A stretch of DNA of 64,000 nt, from positions 62,001 to 126,000 of the forward strand of contig NZ_JBBIUQ010000005.1 of assembly GCF_037440165.1 (NCBI RefSeq). The letters run 5' to 3'. Below the pieces are notes generated by a model. The model was not told the DNA's origin. It worked only from the letters and a program-made list of their open reading frames with translations, and ran no database searches. The stretch is from Ignavibacterium sp037440165. Its GTDB lineage: Bacteria; Bacteroidota; Ignavibacteria; Ignavibacteriales; Ignavibacteriaceae. The translations under genes were made by a program, and so were the position numbers. This document shows positions 61,211-64,000 of this stretch, piece after piece (the first letter of the stretch is position 1; the number at the start of each line of letters is the position of its first letter).

Positions 61211-61765
61211 TTAGTTAAGTAGTAAACTTCCTTTTAACAGCTGCTGCCTTAGTAATTCAAGCTGATGAGAAACTGATGCATCATAAACAGTATCTTTAAC
61301 TTTAGCAACAAAACCACCTATTACATTTTCATCAACAGTGTAGTTAGCAACAACTTTTTTATTTAATAATGATTCAAATTTTTGTTCAATAATTTTTTTC
61401 TGTTCAATTGATAGCTCAAATGCAGATTTTATATCAACTCTTGCAACACCAATATGTTCATCTTTGAGGTCAAGAAATTTTTCAGCGATTTCTTTAAGTG
61501 CATTTTCACGATTCTTATCAACAATAAATTCAATGAATTTCAATGTTTCAGCTGAAACATGTTTTCTGAATATTTCATTAATAATTGATTTCTTTAGATC
61601 AGTTTTAACAACAGGATTTTCAAGAAATCTTCTGAGCAGTGAACTTCCATCAATAGCATTAAGGATAATTTCCATATCTGAAGCCGCCTGATCTAATATA
61701 TTCTTTTCAATCGAGGCTTCCAGAAAGGAAGTAGCATATCTTATTGCAACTTTTGCGTAACTCAT
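61211..61765 (-). CDS. atpH: ATP synthase delta subunit
   Basis: A 184-residue stator subunit that joins the top of F1 to subunit b. The all-helical N-terminal domain begins AKVAIRYATSFLEASIEKN. The C-terminal part has the conserved VARVDIKSAFELS and VIGGFVAKVKDTVYDASVSHQLELLRQQL. It ends 23 bases before atpA and starts two bases after atpF. Confidence 0.95.
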   Translation of the reverse strand: MSYAKVAIRYATSFLEASIEKNILDQAASDMEIILNAIDGSSLLRRFLENPVVKTDLKKSIINEIFRKHVSAETLKFIEFIVDKNRENALKEIAEKFLDLKDEHIGVARVDIKSAFELSIEQKKIIEQKFESLLNKKVVANYTVDENVIGGFVAKVKDTVYDASVSHQLELLRQQLLKGSLLLN

Positions 61766-61767
61766 TT

Positions 61768-62316
61768 TCAGTTCTTTGAAATTTCCTTAATGTATCTATC
61801 AACAAGCTGCTTGTTTTTTTCAGCATCAAGATTTTCTTTCAGAATCTTTGAAGCTGCATCAACAGCAATTTGAGCAACCTGATTTTTAAGTTCATCAAAT
61901 GCTGCAAGCTTCTTTCTTTCGATTTCAGCTGAAGCGTCCTCAATTAATTTTTGCGCCTGAGCTTTGCTCTCATTGATAATCTGTTGATTCAGATTTTCAG
62001 CATAAGCACGGCTCTGCTCAATAATTTTTTTCGATTCTTCCTCTGCTTTAGCTAAACTTGCCTGATTTTCTGCAAGTATTTTTTTAGCTTCTTCTTTTGC
62101 TAATTCTGCCTGAGCAAGTGATTCCTTAATTGCCTGCTCTCTTTGTCTGAGAGCAGTAAGAATTGGCTTCCAGGCAAACTTACCGAGAATAAACAGAAGG
62201 ATAAGAAAAGTAATTGTAGTCCAGAAGGCCAAACCACCATCAACAGAGAGCAATCCGGCTCCACCACCTTCTGATGCAATAATAGAAATCACAGCAAAGT
62301 AAATTTTTGCTATCAT
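61768..62316 (-). CDS. atpF: ATP synthase b subunit
   Basis: The 182-residue stator stalk. It has a hydrophobic N-terminal part with a helix around LAFWTTITFLILLFILGKFAWKPI, then a long charged coiled coil (ALRQREQAIKESLAQAELAKEEA). The first 20 residues may form an extra leader or a cleaved signal-like segment, as in some b-type subunits. A TATAAT-free 51-base gap separates it from atpE. Confidence 0.95.
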   Translation of the reverse strand: MIAKIYFAVISIIASEGGGAGLLSVDGGLAFWTTITFLILLFILGKFAWKPILTALRQREQAIKESLAQAELAKEEAKKILAENQASLAKAEEESKKIIEQSRAYAENLNQQIINESKAQAQKLIEDASAEIERKKLAAFDELKNQVAQIAVDAASKILKENLDAEKNKQLVDRYIKEISKN

Positions 62317-62367
62317 AATAAAAATTTATTTAATGTTAGAAATCGGATTACGAATCCGGTTAACTAT

Positions 62368-62586
62368 TTACTTACTTGCAAGAATAAAGCAAATAACAAG
62401 AGCAAACAGAGAGATACCTTCAATAAGCGCAGCAGCAATAATCATTGAAGTTCTGATTGCACCAGCAGCTTCAGGTTGACGACCGCTGGCATCCATAGCT
62501 GCAGCAGCTAATTTTCCGATACCTAAAGCTCCGCCAAAAATTGTTAAACCAGCGCCTAATCCTGCGGCTAAATATGCGAAATCCAT
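62368..62586 (-). CDS. atpE: ATP synthase c subunit (proton type)
   Basis: A 72-residue hairpin forming the membrane ring. The polar loop is GRQPE (35-39); the ion-binding acid is Glu56 in LIEGISLF. The position of the sodium ligand Gln32 of Ilyobacter corresponds to Ile23, and the Ser after the acid is Gly57, so sodium ligands are missing and proton coupling is inferred. GGAGG precedes the ATG. Confidence 0.96.
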   Translation of the reverse strand: MDFAYLAAGLGAGLTIFGGALGIGKLAAAAMDASGRQPEAAGAIRTSMIIAAALIEGISLFALVICFILASK

Positions 62587-62617
62587 TAATTTCCTCCTTA
62601 ATTAGTTAAATGATTTT

Positions 62618-63457
62618 TTAATGTTCCTGATGAACTGCCATTCCTATAAACAGAGATGACAGCATTGTGAATATATAAGCTTGTAGCAATGCTACTAAAA
62701 TTTCCAATCCATAAATAAACAAAGCCATACCGACAGAAACCGGTGAAATCAGATAGCTTTGCATAACGAATATGAGACTAATCAAAGCATAAATAACGAT
62801 ATGTCCAGCAGTCATATTTGCAAAAAGACGAATTGCCAGTGCAAAGGGTTTGGTAAATAATCCAAGCAATTCAACAACAATCATAATCGGTAAAAGAAAT
62901 ACTGGAACTCCGTGTGGAATCAATCCCTTAAAGTAACCAAAAAATCCATTGTTCCTTATACCACCTAATTGAATAGCAAGGAATGACATTGTTGCCAATG
63001 TTGCAGTCACAGCAATATTACTTGTGAATGTAGCAGAAAATGGTACCAGCCCAAGAAAATTCCCAAATAGAATAAAGAAAAATATTGTTAGCAGATATGG
63101 CAGAAACTTTTCATAACCTTTACCAATAGTTGGCTTTGCAATTTCATCTCTTACAAAAACAATAAAAACTTCCCAGAAATTTGTAGAACCAGAGGGAACC
63201 ATTGATTTCTGATATGATTTAGCAACTCTGATGAAAACATATGTGACTAAAATGGCTGCAAGCCACATAAAAACTACATGCCGGGTGATTGAAATGTCTA
63301 ATCCGAAAAGCTCAAGATGCGGAAGATAAACTTTTCCGAAAGGTGTAAAGTCAAGATAATTCCCATCCATAACATGGTGGAGTATCCAGCTTCCGCCAGA
63401 TTCTGAGTGCGAATTTTTTAAGCTATCTGCAATTACCTGAGTTGCTAAAGAATCCAT
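62618..63457 (-). CDS. atpB: ATP synthase a subunit
   Basis: The 279-residue membrane half-channel subunit. The essential arginine lies in FALAIRLFANMTAGHIV. An N-terminal segment of about 70 residues precedes the first helix (YLPHLELFGLDISITRHVVFMWLAAILVTYV). The ATG at 63455-63457 is preferred over a TTG one codon earlier. It lies 31 bases before atpE. Confidence 0.96.
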   Translation of the reverse strand: MDSLATQVIADSLKNSHSESGGSWILHHVMDGNYLDFTPFGKVYLPHLELFGLDISITRHVVFMWLAAILVTYVFIRVAKSYQKSMVPSGSTNFWEVFIVFVRDEIAKPTIGKGYEKFLPYLLTIFFFILFGNFLGLVPFSATFTSNIAVTATLATMSFLAIQLGGIRNNGFFGYFKGLIPHGVPVFLLPIMIVVELLGLFTKPFALAIRLFANMTAGHIVIYALISLIFVMQSYLISPVSVGMALFIYGLEILVALLQAYIFTMLSSLFIGMAVHQEH

Positions 63458-63460
63458 CAA

Positions 63461-63853
63461 TTATTCGTTTTTTATCAAAATTTTCTGGTTTTTTAGATAT
63501 AAAACTTCTACAATTAGAAAATAAAAATAGAAAGTAAAGGTTGTAAAAATAAAAGAATTCATTCTAACATACAAGAAACTGAGTGTCAGAATAATCAGAG
63601 TGAATATCAGAAAGAATCTGACAACTACCCCTCCAAACACGATTATTAAAAAGCTTTTATTTGGCTTATTTATTCCAATTCTTATAGTAAAAAACCCAAT
63701 AATAAAATTCAAAAAAGCTATAAGAATTCCGAGTGAATAGGATTTGTATGATCGAAAATCGATTGTTTCTGAAAAGAATAGAGATTGGATAAGTATCAGA
63801 GCAATCAGAGGTAGGATGAAAGCAAAGAATGCAAAAATTTTCTTATTCTGCAT
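63461..63853 (-). CDS. AtpI-like small membrane protein of the ATP synthase operon
   Basis: A 130-residue membrane protein with four hydrophobic segments (FFAFILPLIALILIQSLFF; LGILIAFLNFIIGFFTI; FLIIVFGGVVVRFFLIFTLIILTL; TFTFYFYFLIVEVLYL). It occupies the position of AtpI/subunit I, which helps to assemble the c ring or supply magnesium. Its sequence is not a clear AtpI match. The start overlaps the previous gene by 11 bases, and its stop lies three bases before the atpB ATG. Confidence 0.7.
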   Translation of the reverse strand: MQNKKIFAFFAFILPLIALILIQSLFFSETIDFRSYKSYSLGILIAFLNFIIGFFTIRIGINKPNKSFLIIVFGGVVVRFFLIFTLIILTLSFLYVRMNSFIFTTFTFYFYFLIVEVLYLKNQKILIKNE

Positions 63854-64000
63854 TGCCTGAATCTTTTTTCTTTTTTTCGAGGTAAGTTAAAGTTTTTATA
63901 AGATTGTACATTCCCGAAAAAATACCCAGTAATCCAAAAATCAACGTGAAAATAAATTTCTGTTCAAACTTTTTATCGAGCCAGTTGCCGATTAAAACCA
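63843..64000 (-). CDS. atpZ: AtpZ/AtpI-family protein, C-terminal part (cut by window edge)
   Basis: The visible end encodes about 52 residues with one full membrane helix (FIFTLIFGLLGIFSGMYNLI), the upstream LIGNWLDKKF and a lysine-rich tail. GxWLDxxF...GxxxGxxxG is the signature of AtpZ-type proteins, which usually head F1Fo operons and may transport magnesium or calcium. The start is beyond position 64000. It overlaps the next gene by 11 bases. Confidence 0.75.
   Translation of the reverse strand, partial: VLIGNWLDKKFEQKFIFTLIFGLLGIFSGMYNLIKTLTYLEKKKKDSGNAE

Noticed and set aside
1..64000. CRISPR arrays, insertion sequences, prophage or toxin-antitoxin genes
   Set aside because: No regular direct repeats, transposase, integrase or phage proteins were seen; composition and gene density look uniform.

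Overview
This is a 64 kb window of dense, AT-rich (about one third G+C by eye) bacterial core genome. The organism has two membranes: there are LptF/LptG-type permeases, a heptosyltransferase-like GT9 enzyme, lipoproteins and an LpoA-like protein. The best guess is a member of the Bacteroidota/Chlorobiota/Ignavibacteriota group, probably Ignavibacteria-like. The grounds are the tmRNA tag GEYNYALAA (close to Bacteroidota tags), promoters of the TTG-N19..21-TAnnTTTG type used by Bacteroidota sigma factors, a DUF4834-like small protein, and an ATP synthase operon without atpD and atpC. Unlike classic Bacteroidota, many genes carry strong Shine-Dalgarno sequences (AGGAGG-like), and TTG start codons are common. 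I saw no mobile element, prophage or CRISPR array.

Layout. 1-7684, minus strand: one long operon, pgeF - EamA transporter - folB - folK - deoxynucleoside kinase - small membrane protein - GT9 - ppx/gppA - lepA - lepB (cut by the window edge). 7831-12300, plus: surE - PhzF-like isomerase - large VWA membrane protein - comF. 12310-15354, minus: argS - rsfS - LytR_C protein - secreted protein. 15525-23173, plus: a complete tryptophan operon trpEGDCF-aroF-BA behind a recognisable promoter, a 25-residue leader peptide with four consecutive Trp codons, and a textbook set of mutually exclusive hairpins. 23222-35418, mixed: ridA, mazG, phoH, two coiled-coil envelope proteins, radC, an LpoA-like TPR/receptor protein, guaA, gcvH, accC-accB-efp, a TPR membrane protein and tRNA-Arg(CCG). 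35434-44937, minus: PHP hydrolase, TPR protein, a cytochrome-b-like gene interrupted by an in-frame stop, dapF, TM2 and DUF2752 proteins, tmRNA, a cobalamin adenosyltransferase, ygfZ, a lipoprotein and an M20 dipeptidase. 45068-47513, plus: lptF-lptG. 47733-49207, minus: DUF3467 and a TPR protein. 49406-54238, plus: adenosine deaminase - unknown - hutU - serA, then a SRPBCC protein. 54241-64000, minus: an MqnA-like protein, then the ffh-rpsP-khpA-rimM-trmD-rplS translation cluster downstream of an F1Fo ATP synthase operon (atpZ-I-B-E-F-H-A-G).

The most notable items are (1) the trp attenuator, whose segments 1:2, 2:3 and 3:4 can all be read directly; (2) the in-frame TAA that cuts the last transmembrane segment, including probable haem-ligand histidines, off a cytochrome-b-like protein; (3) an LpoA-like TPR plus periplasmic-binding-fold protein; (4) a divergent MqnA-like protein; and (5) a decayed copy of the 3' end of the tmRNA gene next to the real one. 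All functional names come from recognising motifs and gene order; no database search was run.
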